The position numbers and the translations under genes are program-made. The notes beneath the pieces were generated by a model. It ran no database searches. It saw nothing but the letters and a program-made list of their open reading frames with translations, and had not been told where the DNA came from. Shown here piece after piece: positions 13,010 to 21,687 of a stretch of 25,029 nt of DNA; position 1 is the first letter of the stretch, and each line of letters starts with the position of its first letter. This DNA comes from Deinococcus planocerae (GTDB lineage: Bacteria > Deinococcota > Deinococci > Deinococcales > Deinococcaceae): positions 1 through 25,029 of the forward strand of contig NZ_PNOR01000046.1 of NCBI RefSeq assembly GCF_002869765.1, in the 5' to 3' direction.

Positions 13010-13323
13010 CTTCCTCTTCTGGCTGGTCGTGTCCACCGACCTGGGGCTTGGACCTGTGCGCCGGGGGCGGGGCTCACCGCCCACCCGCGCGCCGAAATTG
13101 TGACCCGGCCCGGAGCAGAACGCAGAAGGGGGAGAAGGTGGGGGCGCGGGAGGGTTCAGGCCGGGCGTGGGACGGGAAGGGGCTCCCGCCAGTCACGCCG
13201 GGCGCGGGGGATCGAAAGGGTAGAGGGTTCTGGAAAGAGAGGGTTTTCTGGTGGTGGGCGTCAGGCTACGCACCCAGGCTGACGGCGCTCTGACAGCGGG
13301 GCGTGAGAGCCCTCATCTCCCCT
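13010..13323. other. GC-rich intergenic stretch without a supported gene
   Basis: About 314 bases with no ORF that has a plausible start or composition. On the minus strand several short stems can be drawn, such as GGTCG/CGACC near 13023-13039 and GGGCGG/CCGCCC near 13070-13087, leading into the terminator. It is either the long 3' end of the DUF554 message or a small RNA. Confidence 0.4.
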
Positions 13324-14097
13324 CTACCCCAGCCGCCCCGCCACCCACAGGGCGAGCGGCGCCACGGCGAGGGCCGGGAGCATACTGCCCACCCGCACCC
13401 GGCGGTCCTCCCAGCCCAGCCCGGCGAGCATCAGGTTCCAACTGATCCCGGCGATCACGAGCCCGCCCGTGCCGGTGACCATCAGAACGTAGGCGTTCGT
13501 CTTGAGCACACTCGGGTCCGCCCCGCCGAGGAGCCCGGAGGCAAACGCCCCCGCCGCGAGGCTCAGCCCCCCCTGGAGCAGGAACACCGTGATCACGCTG
13601 AAGCCCACCCCGATCCCGTACGCCCCCGCCAGGGCCAGCGAGGCGATGCCGTCGAGCGTACTCTTGAGGACGTAGGTGCTGCTGTCCCCCGTCAGGCCGT
13701 TCTGGAGCCCGCCCACCACCGTCATCGGTCCGACGCAGAACAGGAGGCTGGCGGCGACGAACCCTTCCGTGAAGCGCCCGCCGCCCTGAAAACGCCGCCT
13801 CAGCCGCTCGCCCAGCCGGGTCAGCCCCTCCTCGATGCCCAGCGCCTCGCCGATCACGGCCCCCAGCGCGAGGCTGACGAGCGCGAGGATCACGCCGGGA
13901 ACGACCCCGCCCGTCACCCGGTTCAGGCTCCCCGCCATGTCGAGCCCGATGAAGAGGGTGACGAGGCCGAGCGTTTGCAGCAGGGTCCGCTGGGTGCGCT
14001 CGGGGAGCCGCCCGCCGAGCAGAAGGCCGAGTATGGTCCCCAGCAGGACGGCGACGACGTTGATCAGGGTGCCCGAGAGTTGCGCGAGGAGACTCAT
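13324..14097 (-). CDS. DUF554 family membrane protein (YqgA/YdfK type)
   Basis: 257 residues, mostly hydrophobic, with six or seven transmembrane segments. The N-terminus GTLINVVAVLLGTILGLLLG, the central VGPMTVVGGLQNGL, and DGIASLALA are characteristic of DUF554. The molecular function of the family is not established; a transport role is a guess from topology. The start at 14097 has a TAGGCT box eight bases upstream and no Shine-Dalgarno. The first base of that box is also the first base of a dispersed repeat (14111 onward). The nearest clear terminator is far downstream, at 12977-13009. Confidence 0.9.
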   Translation of the reverse strand: MSLLAQLSGTLINVVAVLLGTILGLLLGGRLPERTQRTLLQTLGLVTLFIGLDMAGSLNRVTGGVVPGVILALVSLALGAVIGEALGIEEGLTRLGERLRRRFQGGGRFTEGFVAASLLFCVGPMTVVGGLQNGLTGDSSTYVLKSTLDGIASLALAGAYGIGVGFSVITVFLLQGGLSLAAGAFASGLLGGADPSVLKTNAYVLMVTGTGGLVIAGISWNLMLAGLGWEDRRVRVGSMLPALAVAPLALWVAGRLG

Positions 14098-14105
14098 CGG
14101 CGCCC

Positions 14106-14111
14106 AGCCTA
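14106..14111 (-). promoter_or_regulatory. TANNNT box for leaderless DUF554 gene
   Basis: TAGGCT, eight bases before the ATG at 14097. It touches the edge of repeat copy A. Confidence 0.45.
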
Positions 14112-14176
14112 GGGCAAATGCATCGACGGGAGGCCGCCGCTGCCTGGCAAGCCTTCCGAGCTTCCGAGCGGAGTGG
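14111..14176 (+). repeat. dispersed intergenic repeat, copy A
   Basis: Shares in order with 24148-24201: AGGGCAAAT, GGCCGCC, CTGGCAA and TTCCGAGCGGAGTGG (15 identical bases). This copy has an extra tandem CTTCCGAG (14153-14168). Similarity may continue weakly to about 14220. Confidence 0.75.
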
Positions 14177-14225
14177 CAGAACAGAGGCGCAGCGCGAGGG
14201 GCGAAGAAGTGGGCGGCGCGCCATG

Positions 14226-14261
14226 GAAAGCACCGCCCCGGCCAGAGGTGGCGGAGCGGTG
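14226..14261 (-). terminator. weak terminator candidate of the metalloprotease gene
   Basis: On the minus strand CACCGC, about 19 bases, GCGGTG, then CTTTCC, some 25 bases after the stop at 14284. The T-tract is short. Confidence 0.35.
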
Positions 14262-14283
14262 ACCAGGAGGGGGCGAGCTGAGG

Positions 14284-15231
14284 TTACTGGCTGCGGTATT
14301 TCGGCGTGACGATCTGCTCGCGCGAGCCGAGGTCGAGGTGCTCGGCCACCGCCTGTGCGGTTGTCAGGCTGTAGCTGTCGGCGGCGGCGTAGTTCACCGC
14401 GTAGCCCATGTCCTGAAGGGAGCCGATGCTCAGGCGCGAGAGCGGGTTTTTCACGCCGCTGTTGAGGTAGCCCGTCATGAGTTCGTTGTTGAAGGTGGTC
14501 TCGCGCCAGTGGGCGCCCGCCGTGCCCGAACCGCCCTGGTTCTCGACGGGCACGGTGCTCAGCGTACCGCCGAAGGCGCGGTACTCGCGCACCCCGTTCG
14601 CCCCCGAGTACACCGGGTTGGTCGTGCCGACGCCGCTCACGAGGCCGAAGGTCCGCCACAGGCTCCCGATCCCCAGCGAGTGCCCGAGCTCGTGCACGGC
14701 GATGTCGGCGAGCTGGGAGCTGAACTGCCCGAGGTCGGCGGTGTCGAACACCAGGGTCGAGTAGGTCGTCAGGCCGCTCGACGACCGGATAGAGCACGGG
14801 CCGCTCTGGGCCAGGACGCCGCCGGGGCCGTCGATGCTCTTGTTGCCCGTGAAGACGAGGATGTCGTCGATGGTGCCCGAGAAGGCCGCGTTGCTCCCGC
14901 AGGCGTTCGCGGGGATGTTCGCCGTCACGCTCGGCAGGCCCTGGGTGATCACGCCCTGCCAGCGGCTCGCGGCGGCCTGCATCGCGCTGACCACGCTCGC
15001 GTCGCTCCCCGTGGCAAAGCGCAGGGTGATGTTGTACGCCTCGGTCGCCTGCTCGCCCAGCGGCCCGGCGCTCAGGTAAGGGTCGAGGGGCAGGGCGGCG
15101 ACGCCGGGCAAGGCGGCACCCTCCTGCGCGGCGGTCGGCGCCCCCACCCCCGCCTCCGAGGGTTGGCTCCCGCACGAGGCAAGCAGGGCGGTCAGCGTCA
15201 GGGCGGCGGCGCTCAGGGTGAATCGGGACAT
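14284..15231 (-). CDS. leishmanolysin-like lipoprotein metalloprotease (metzincin)
   Basis: 315 residues. A lipoprotein signal ends with lipobox LASC, lipidated Cys20. The zinc site is His180-Glu-Leu-Gly-His184 in AVHELGHSLGIG; a third ligand His241 follows 57 residues later in GTAGAHW, and the Met-turn is Met252 in ELMTGYLN. That spacing and the AHW context match the leishmanolysin (M8) type of metzincin rather than the shorter HExxHxxGxxH form. Cys111 and Cys146 may form a disulfide. It is probably a membrane-anchored, outward-facing protease; substrates are unknown. The ATG has GGAGG six bases upstream. Upstream is a long non-coding region shared with the divergent HTH gene. Confidence 0.88.
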   Translation of the reverse strand: MSRFTLSAAALTLTALLASCGSQPSEAGVGAPTAAQEGAALPGVAALPLDPYLSAGPLGEQATEAYNITLRFATGSDASVVSAMQAAASRWQGVITQGLPSVTANIPANACGSNAAFSGTIDDILVFTGNKSIDGPGGVLAQSGPCSIRSSSGLTTYSTLVFDTADLGQFSSQLADIAVHELGHSLGIGSLWRTFGLVSGVGTTNPVYSGANGVREYRAFGGTLSTVPVENQGGSGTAGAHWRETTFNNELMTGYLNSGVKNPLSRLSIGSLQDMGYAVNYAAADSYSLTTAQAVAEHLDLGSREQIVTPKYRSQ

Positions 15232-15598
15232 GGAAGACCTCCGGAAAACAAGGGCGAGAGTTGCGGGCAACAGGACCCCGCCAGGACGAGAGCCCCCGGG
15301 AGGGGGCCCCGCCGGACGTTCGTGCAGACGAACCGTTGGAGGAGCAGGCGGAGCGTAGAGCCGAGGGTGTGAGCAGGGTGTGCGGGCTGTGAAGATCGCC
15401 ACAAGGTAAGTGGGGGCGCGCCTGATGAAATTGGGGACGAAAGGCGGCCTGCCGGGAGAAAGAGCCGTCCCCCTTCCCCTTCGTCTGGCCGCGCTGACCC
15501 GCGGCGAACAGGGCGTCGCCTTCACCCTCCAGGCCCTCTCCGGTGTGGGGCTTGGAGCTCGGTGGGGGGCAGGCCCTCCCCTGATCCCCCCTTTAGGG
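15232..15598. other. intergenic region between metalloprotease and HTH gene
   Basis: No convincing ORF. A GC hairpin lies near 15296-15309 in the presumed leader of the protease mRNA. On the minus strand TACGCT near 15351-15356 could be a -10 box for the protease, without a recognisable -35. Confidence 0.3.
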
Positions 15599-15631
15599 TT
15601 GACGCACGGGTGACGCGGGGCGTGGTACCCT
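15599..15631 (+). promoter_or_regulatory. possible promoter of the HTH gene
   Basis: TTGACG (15599-15604) and an extended -10, TG-g-TACCCT (15623-15631). The gap to TACCCT is 21 bases, longer than ideal, so the pairing is uncertain. Confidence 0.35.
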
Positions 15632-15662
15632 CCGGGCAAGTTGACCTGCCTGGCCCTGTTCC

Positions 15663-15719
15663 CGATTTGCCCGCCGCCCTCCAGCGCGGGTGGGCCGGGC
15701 GGCGGGGCCCGGCAAATCG
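15663..15719 (+). promoter_or_regulatory. long hairpin in the leader of the HTH gene
   Basis: Outer arms CGATTTGCC (15663-15671) and GGCAAATCG (15711-15719); inner arms CGCCGCCC (15672-15679) and GGGCGGCG (15697-15704). That is 17 perfect pairs with a one-sided 6-base bulge and a 17-base loop. No T-tract follows, so it is not a simple terminator. Confidence 0.65.
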
Positions 15720-15774
15720 AAGTGTCGTCGGGGCTGCCCTTGAGGTGGCCCCGCGTGCTTTTCGGAGGTTTCCC

Positions 15775-15978
<204 letters not shown>

Positions 15979-16009
15979 ACTCGCGTTCCGCGGGCCCCCC
16001 CGCCCGCCG

Positions 16010-16015
16010 TATGCT
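16010..16015 (+). promoter_or_regulatory. TANNNT box before the 16023 mini-ORF
   Basis: TATGCT, exactly seven bases before the ATG at 16023, in the same geometry as nurA, rpe and nspC. It sits 32 bases after the HTH stop codon. Confidence 0.55.
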
Positions 16016-16022
16016 GGCCTCC

Positions 16023-16082
16023 ATGTCGGTGGCCCCTCGCCCTCCCCACCCGGTGAATTCTGTGCTCCGTGAGCGGGCGTGA
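16023..16082 (+). CDS. 19-codon leaderless ORF coupled to the TPR-like gene
   Basis: Encodes MSVAPRPPHPVNSVLRERA. The ATG follows a TATGCT box by seven bases; the TGA stop overlaps the GTG start of the next gene as GTGA. The downstream GTG has no good Shine-Dalgarno, so ribosomes finishing this ORF probably re-initiate there. The peptide is proline- and arginine-rich with no membrane segment. Whether it has a role of its own, or only delivers ribosomes, cannot be told. The start and stop geometry are seen directly; translation is inferred. Confidence 0.5.
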   Translation: MSVAPRPPHPVNSVLRERA

Positions 16083-16774
16083 GTCTCCAAGCTCTGCGGG
16101 CGGCCCTCGACCGGGGTGACGACGCCGCCGCCCTCGGGGCCCTGGACACGCTCGGTTCCGCCGACCACGCCGGGGCCGCCCCGCTCGCGCTGCACCTGGG
16201 CAGGCCGTCGCTCGCCGTCCGTTGGGCGGGTGACCCCCTCACGCTGGCCGCCGCGTGGCTCCGCCTGGGTGATCCACGGGCCGCGCTCGGGGCGCTGCGG
16301 GGTCAGAAGGGCGGCGCCCGGCCCGCCCTCCTGCGCGCGCGCGCCGCGTGGCAGCTCGGGCAGGAGGACGCCGCCGAACTCGCCGCGCACGCCCGCCGCC
16401 TCGCCCGCGCGGAGGGGGACGCCGGGGCACTGGCCGCCGCCGCGACCCTGCTCGGCGAGGTGATGCTCTGGACCGATCCGCGCGCCGCCCTGCGCGCCCT
16501 CGCCGAGGGGCTCAAGGTCGCCGAACTCGCCGGAACCGGGGCCGACCCGCACCTCCTCGCGGTGCTCGCCCACACGCAGGCCGCCGTCGGCAGCCGCGAG
16601 AAGGCGGCGCGCACCGCCGCGAAGGCCCTCGACCGCAGCCTGCCCCGCAGCCCGGCGCGGGTGCTCGCCCTGCTCGCCCTCGGGCGGGAGGAGGAGGCGC
16701 GGGCGGAGGCGAGGGAGGGAGAGTTGGGAGACGTGTGGGGGCGAGCGTTTCTCGTCGGGGATCAGGCCCGCTAG
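16079..16774 (+). CDS. alanine-rich TPR-like helical protein (231 aa)
   Basis: 231 residues, almost all helix, very rich in Ala, Leu and Arg. Repeating helical pairs such as PLTLAAAWLRLGDPRAALGAL and HLLAVLAHTQAAVGSREKAARTAAKAL have TPR-like spacing of small and large residues. No enzyme motif, signal peptide or membrane segment was seen, so a scaffold or binding role is likely. The start is GTG at 16079, overlapping the mini-ORF stop. The gene is convergent with the phosphotransferase, and the two stop codons share CTAG (16771-16774). Detailed function is unknown. Confidence 0.72.
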   Translation: MSLQALRAALDRGDDAAALGALDTLGSADHAGAAPLALHLGRPSLAVRWAGDPLTLAAAWLRLGDPRAALGALRGQKGGARPALLRARAAWQLGQEDAAELAAHARRLARAEGDAGALAAAATLLGEVMLWTDPRAALRALAEGLKVAELAGTGADPHLLAVLAHTQAAVGSREKAARTAAKALDRSLPRSPARVLALLALGREEEARAEAREGELGDVWGRAFLVGDQAR

Positions 16775-17712
16775 GCCAGCCCCGACTCCGCCCACGCCTG
16801 CCCGAGGGGAACATACGGCGGCGGGAGGATGAACACCTTCGGGCCGGGGTTGCCCTCCAGGTACACGCTCTCGTAGGTCCACACGTTGCGCTCCTGCATG
16901 AGAACGTAGAGGGCTGCCCCGTCCGCCAGCTCCCCGGCGGGAAGGGACAGCCGGGCGCGGTAGGCCGCCAGGAAGGGCACGCCCAGGGCCGGGTCCAGCC
17001 TCAGACTGAGGTGCAGGCAACGCACGACCTCCCAGGCGCGGGGGGCGAGGCGGGTCCCCTCCCAGTCGATCAGGGCGATGGGCCGCTCCCCCTCGAAAAA
17101 GACGTTCCCGTCGTGGTAGTCGCCGTGCAGGAAGCGCGCGGGAAAGGCGGGCGGGCAGTCGGGCAACGGCGAGGTTCGCAGGTACGCCAGCCGCTGCCGG
17201 GTCCTCTCCAGCGCCCAGCCGTCCACCTCGTCGGGGCGGGGCAGGGCGAGGATGACCGCGCGCACGCGCTCCAGCCGCTCGACGGTGCGCTCCACGCTGG
17301 ACACCCCCAGCCCGGGAACCTCGAACGGCGCGGAGACGGGGAGACGGTCATGGAGGTCTGCGAGAAGGGCGCCGAGGGCCGCCGCGTGGGCGGGCGTCAG
17401 CTCCCCGCGCGGGGCGGGGGCCCCTGGGGCGACGGGAAAGAGGGCGGCGAACGCCTCTCCCAGTCGCCCCACCGTCCCTCCTGCCCGCCTCTCCAGCGGC
17501 CTGGGTGTCGGAATACCCGCCCCCACAGCGAGCGCAATCGCCGCGTGTTCCCGCTCGACCCGGGCCCGGTCCTCCGTGCGGTAGACGCGCAGGTGAAGGT
17601 CTCCCGCCTCCGCCCGCACCCGGAAGGCCCCGTTGATGCTCCCGCCGGGGAGGGAGGCGACGCCCCACACCGTTCCCACGTCCCAGACCCGTTCGACTTC
17701 CTCTGCCCTCAT
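16771..17712 (-). CDS. APH-family phosphotransferase
   Basis: 313 residues with the aminoglycoside-phosphotransferase/choline-kinase fold. The catalytic loop is HGDYHDGN (His196, Asp198, Asn203) and the metal-binding Asp216 lies in LIDWEG. The N-terminal lobe has PGGSINGAFRV and LHLRVYRT in place of a typical P-loop and lysine strand. It should phosphorylate a hydroxyl group on a small molecule; the family includes antibiotic kinases, homoserine kinase-like and sugar or fructosamine kinases, and specificity cannot be assigned. The ATG overlaps the P450 stop as ATGA, so it is translationally coupled to the P450. Confidence 0.85.
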   Translation of the reverse strand: MRAEEVERVWDVGTVWGVASLPGGSINGAFRVRAEAGDLHLRVYRTEDRARVEREHAAIALAVGAGIPTPRPLERRAGGTVGRLGEAFAALFPVAPGAPAPRGELTPAHAAALGALLADLHDRLPVSAPFEVPGLGVSSVERTVERLERVRAVILALPRPDEVDGWALERTRQRLAYLRTSPLPDCPPAFPARFLHGDYHDGNVFFEGERPIALIDWEGTRLAPRAWEVVRCLHLSLRLDPALGVPFLAAYRARLSLPAGELADGAALYVLMQERNVWTYESVYLEGNPGPKVFILPPPYVPLGQAWAESGLA

Positions 17713-18950
17713 CCCGGCACCACGTCCAGCCGCCTGAGCCCGCGGATGACGAAGCCGCCCACGTACTCGGGCTCCGAGCCCGGGTCGGCGAGGCGCAGCT
17801 CCGGGAAGGCGCGGGCTAGGGCGCGCAGGCTGAGGGCAAGTTCAAGACGCGCGAGGGGGGCTCCCAGGCAGTAGTGGATGCCCAGCCCGAACGTCAGGTG
17901 CGGGTTGGGGTCGCGTGTCAGGTCCAGCGTGTCGGGCCGCTCGAAGCGCCGCGGGTCGCGGTTGCCGCTCGCGTACAGCAGCCCCACCCTCTCGCCGGGG
18001 CGCAGCCGCTCGCCGTGTACGGTGACCTCCTCCAGCACGTACCGCTCGAAGAGGGGCAGGGGCGTGTCGAAGCGCAGCAGTTCCTCGGTGGCCGTGCGGA
18101 ACAGGGGCAGGCTGTCCGGGCGCGGCGCCGCCTCCACGAGCGTTCGCCACTGGCCCGGTTCCCGCAGCAACGCGAGCACGCCCGCCGAGAGACCGTTGAC
18201 CGACGCCTCGTGCCCGGCGTTCAGGAGCAGGATGCAGGTGTCGACCAGTTCGCGCTCGCTGAGGCGGTCGCCCCCCTCCTCCGCCTGCACGAGGGCGGTG
18301 ATCAGGTCGTCCCCTGGGGCCCGCCGCCGCTGGTGGGCCAGCTCACGCAGCAGGGCGCTGAACTCCAGCACGGCCCGCTCCGCGTCCGCCTGCTCCCCGG
18401 GGGTGAAGGTCGGCTCGTACAGCCGCACGATGGCCGCCGACCAGGGGCGCAGGTGGGGCCGTTCCTCCTGCGGCACCCCGAGCAGTTCGGCGATGACGGT
18501 CACCGGGAGGGGCTCGGCGTAGTCGGCCACGAGGTCGAAGCCACCCGCCCCCACCTGCGCGAGCTGGCGGGCGAGGAGCGCCTCGATTCGCCCGGCCAGG
18601 GCCTCCACCCGCCGCGGCGTGAAGGCGAGGCTCACCAGCGAGCGCAGCCGGGTGTGCTTGGGCGGCTCGGAGTCGAGGAGATGGTTGCCGTTGAAGGCGT
18701 CGAAGTTCGCCTGGGCGGGGTCGGGCGGCGGCCAGCCCAGCTCGTCGCGCGAGTAGCGGTGCAGGGCGCTGCGCCCGAAACGGCGGTCGCGCAGCAGGGC
18801 GGCGATATCCGCGTGGCGGGGCAGAAAGACGCGGCCCAGCCGGGGGTCACGGAAGGCGGGCGTCTCCTCCCGCACCCGCGCCAGCCACGGAGAGGGGTCC
18901 CGCACGAAGGCCGGGTCGGCCAGGGGCAGCGCGTACTCGGGCAGGGGCAT
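17709..18950 (-). CDS. cytochrome P450
   Basis: 413-residue soluble bacterial P450. The heme-thiolate loop is FGLGIHYCLGAPLARLE with Cys361; the K-helix ExxR is in TEELLRF; SEPPKHTRLR (94-103) is the usual B/C-region motif. The I-helix reads AGHEAS (245-250): the acid Glu248 is kept, but the threonine that normally follows is Ala249, then Ser250. It monooxygenates an unknown substrate and needs ferredoxin partners, which are not encoded here. The start has TAGCCT six bases upstream. Coupling to the phosphotransferase suggests oxidation and phosphorylation of the same compound. Confidence 0.93.
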   Translation of the reverse strand: MPLPEYALPLADPAFVRDPSPWLARVREETPAFRDPRLGRVFLPRHADIAALLRDRRFGRSALHRYSRDELGWPPPDPAQANFDAFNGNHLLDSEPPKHTRLRSLVSLAFTPRRVEALAGRIEALLARQLAQVGAGGFDLVADYAEPLPVTVIAELLGVPQEERPHLRPWSAAIVRLYEPTFTPGEQADAERAVLEFSALLRELAHQRRRAPGDDLITALVQAEEGGDRLSERELVDTCILLLNAGHEASVNGLSAGVLALLREPGQWRTLVEAAPRPDSLPLFRTATEELLRFDTPLPLFERYVLEEVTVHGERLRPGERVGLLYASGNRDPRRFERPDTLDLTRDPNPHLTFGLGIHYCLGAPLARLELALSLRALARAFPELRLADPGSEPEYVGGFVIRGLRRLDVVPG

Positions 18951-18956
18951 GGGTCC

Positions 18957-18962
18957 AGGCTA
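18957..18962 (-). promoter_or_regulatory. TANNNT box for the leaderless P450 operon
   Basis: TAGCCT, six bases before the ATG at 18950. Confidence 0.55.
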
Positions 18963-19032
18963 CGGCAGACGCCGGGGGGTCCCCTCCTCCCGCCGAGCCT
19001 GACCTCAACCCGCCTCTGTTATTTTCCTCACG

Positions 19033-19061
19033 TTGACTGGGGAGCGAAGGCGGTGTAGCCT
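19033..19061 (+). promoter_or_regulatory. promoter of the sugar ABC transporter operon
   Basis: TTGACT (19033-19038), 17-base spacer, TAGCCT (19056-19061). This is the best -35/-10 pair in the window. Transcription would begin near 19068, leaving a leader of about 80 bases. Confidence 0.75.
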
Positions 19062-19087
19062 TCACTGACCAAAGTTGAGTTAAGGGT

Positions 19088-19099
19088 GGAACCGCTTCC
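19088..19099. promoter_or_regulatory. LacI-family-type operator
   Basis: GGAACCGCTTCC contains the AANCGNTT core with central CG typical of LacI/GalR-family sites (one mismatched pair). It lies about 20 bases after the predicted transcription start, a position suited to repression in the absence of sugar. No LacI-family gene is in the window. Confidence 0.45.
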
Positions 19100-19149
19100 G
19101 AAGAGGGGCGGCAGGCCTGTGGCCTGGATGGGTCCACCCCGGAGGATGC

Positions 19150-20412
<1,263 letters not shown>

Positions 20413-20736
20413 AGCCCGCACAGCGCGCGGGTGGGCCCACCCGCCCCTGAGCGCCCCCCGGGGGACGTCCACAGCCTGGGCGTCCCCCTTCTCCTTTCTT
20501 CCGGGCCGCGAGAGCGCAATCCTTTGCATTCACCTTCTCCTCGCGCGCCCCTCATCCAGGCGCCGGGTCCGGGGTTCAGGCTGAGGTTGAGCAAACACCT
20601 GACCGCGGGCTGACGGCCCCCAGCCTCTCGCCGCCGTTTTCCTCGCCGCTTCTTGGCCGTGGCCGACCGCGCTCCGGCACACCACCCCCGCCGTCCCCAC
20701 CCTGCCGGGGGCGCCGGGCGAGACAGGGGGCAATCC
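20413..20736. other. spacer between binding-protein and permease genes
   Basis: 324 bases with no supported ORF. The first part holds a terminator-like hairpin (20460-20500). The rest is GC-rich leader sequence with a G-rich ribosome-binding site (AGGGGG, seven bases before the ATG at 20737). No second promoter is obvious. Confidence 0.45.
20460..20500 (+). terminator. partial (attenuating) terminator within the ABC operon
   Basis: GGGGGACG (20460-20467), 13-base loop, CGTCCCCC (20481-20488), then TTCTCCTTTCTT. The pyrimidine tail is interrupted, as expected for a leaky terminator that keeps the binding protein in excess over the permeases. Confidence 0.65.
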
Positions 20737-21672
20737 ATGACCACCAAGGCCACACCTCCCGGCGCCGTAGCTCCCACCCGCAGGCGGGGCATCGAGACGG
20801 CCCGCGCGCGGCAGGCGATCTGGCTGCTGCTGCCGACCCTGATCGCCATCGCGGTCGTGGCGGGCTATCCGCTCTACCGCACCTTTTTCTTCTCGCTGTT
20901 CGAGGCCAACCTCACCACGCCCGACCAGCGTTCCTTTCTGGGGCTGGGGAACTTTTGGTTCACCACCGACGAGGGCGTGCCGCTGGGCTTCTTGCAAGAC
21001 CCCAAGTGGTGGACGGCGGTGCGCAACACCCTGCTCTTCACGGTCGTCAGCGTCTTTCTGGAGACGGTCCTGGGCGTGATCATCGCGCTTGTGGTGAACA
21101 GCGCCTTCAAGGGGCGGGCCTTCCTGCGCACGGCGATGCTGGTGCCCTGGGCGATTCCCACGGTGGTGAGCGCGCAGATGTGGGCGTACATGTACAACGA
21201 CTCCTTCGGGCTGGTCGGGCGCGGGCTGCTGGGCGGTCAGGCGCTCCTCGCCGACCCCAGCACCGCGATCTGGGCCCTCATCGCGGTGGACGTGTGGAAG
21301 ACGACCTCTTTCATGGCGCTGCTGATTCTGGCGGGGCTGCAAAGTCTGCCGGGCGACATGTACGAGGCCGCCGACATGGACGGCGCGAGCAAGTGGACCC
21401 AGTTCTGGCGGCTGACGCTGCCCCTCTTGAGACCCGCGCTGCTCGTCGCGCTGGTCTTTCGCAGCCTCGACGCCCTGCGCGTCTTCGACATCATGTACGT
21501 GATGCTGGGGGCCAACAACGCCGCCTCGACCAGCATGACGGGCTACGCCCGGCAGGCCATGATCGACAACTCGCTCCTGGGCCTGGGCAGTGCGGTCGCC
21601 GTGGCGATCTTCCTGATCATCATGGTGATCGTCGTCATGTACGTCACCGCCTTCCGGGTGCGGTTCGACTGA
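20737..21672 (+). CDS. sugar ABC transporter permease, MalF-like
   Basis: 311 residues, six transmembrane segments, binding-protein-dependent permease (MetI-like) domain from about residue 95. The cytoplasmic EAA loop that docks the ATPase is EAADMDG (210-216), followed by [19 protein letters not shown]. It lacks the long periplasmic P2 loop of enteric MalF, as is common in the MalF/LacF group. The ATG at 20737 has AGGGGG seven bases upstream; a longer in-frame extension is Pro/His/Arg-rich and unlikely. Forms a heterodimer with the next gene product; 15 bases separate them. Confidence 0.93.
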   Translation: MTTKATPPGAVAPTRRRGIETARARQAIWLLLPTLIAIAVVAGYPLYRTFFFSLFEANLTTPDQRSFLGLGNFWFTTDEGVPLGFLQDPKWWTAVRNTLLFTVVSVFLETVLGVIIALVVNSAFKGRAFLRTAMLVPWAIPTVVSAQMWAYMYNDSFGLVGRGLLGGQALLADPSTAIWALIAVDVWKTTSFMALLILAGLQSLPGDMYEAADMDGASKWTQFWRLTLPLLRPALLVALVFRSLDALRVFDIMYVMLGANNAASTSMTGYARQAMIDNSLLGLGSAVAVAIFLIIMVIVVMYVTAFRVRFD

Positions 21673-21687
21673 GGAGGTCCTTGCGCC

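Noticed and set aside
13100..13282. 60-codon plus-strand ORF in the intergenic tract
   Set aside because: Composition is almost only Arg and Gly, and there is no start signal.
15410..15613. 67-codon plus-strand ORF in the protease/HTH spacer
   Set aside because: No Shine-Dalgarno or TANNNT box at its start, no domain, and it runs across the likely HTH promoter.
15663..15719. Reading the long hairpin as an intrinsic terminator or as a third copy of the dispersed repeat
   Set aside because: No T-tract follows on either side, and the only similarity to the repeat is the short GGCAAATCG/CGATTTGCC stretch.
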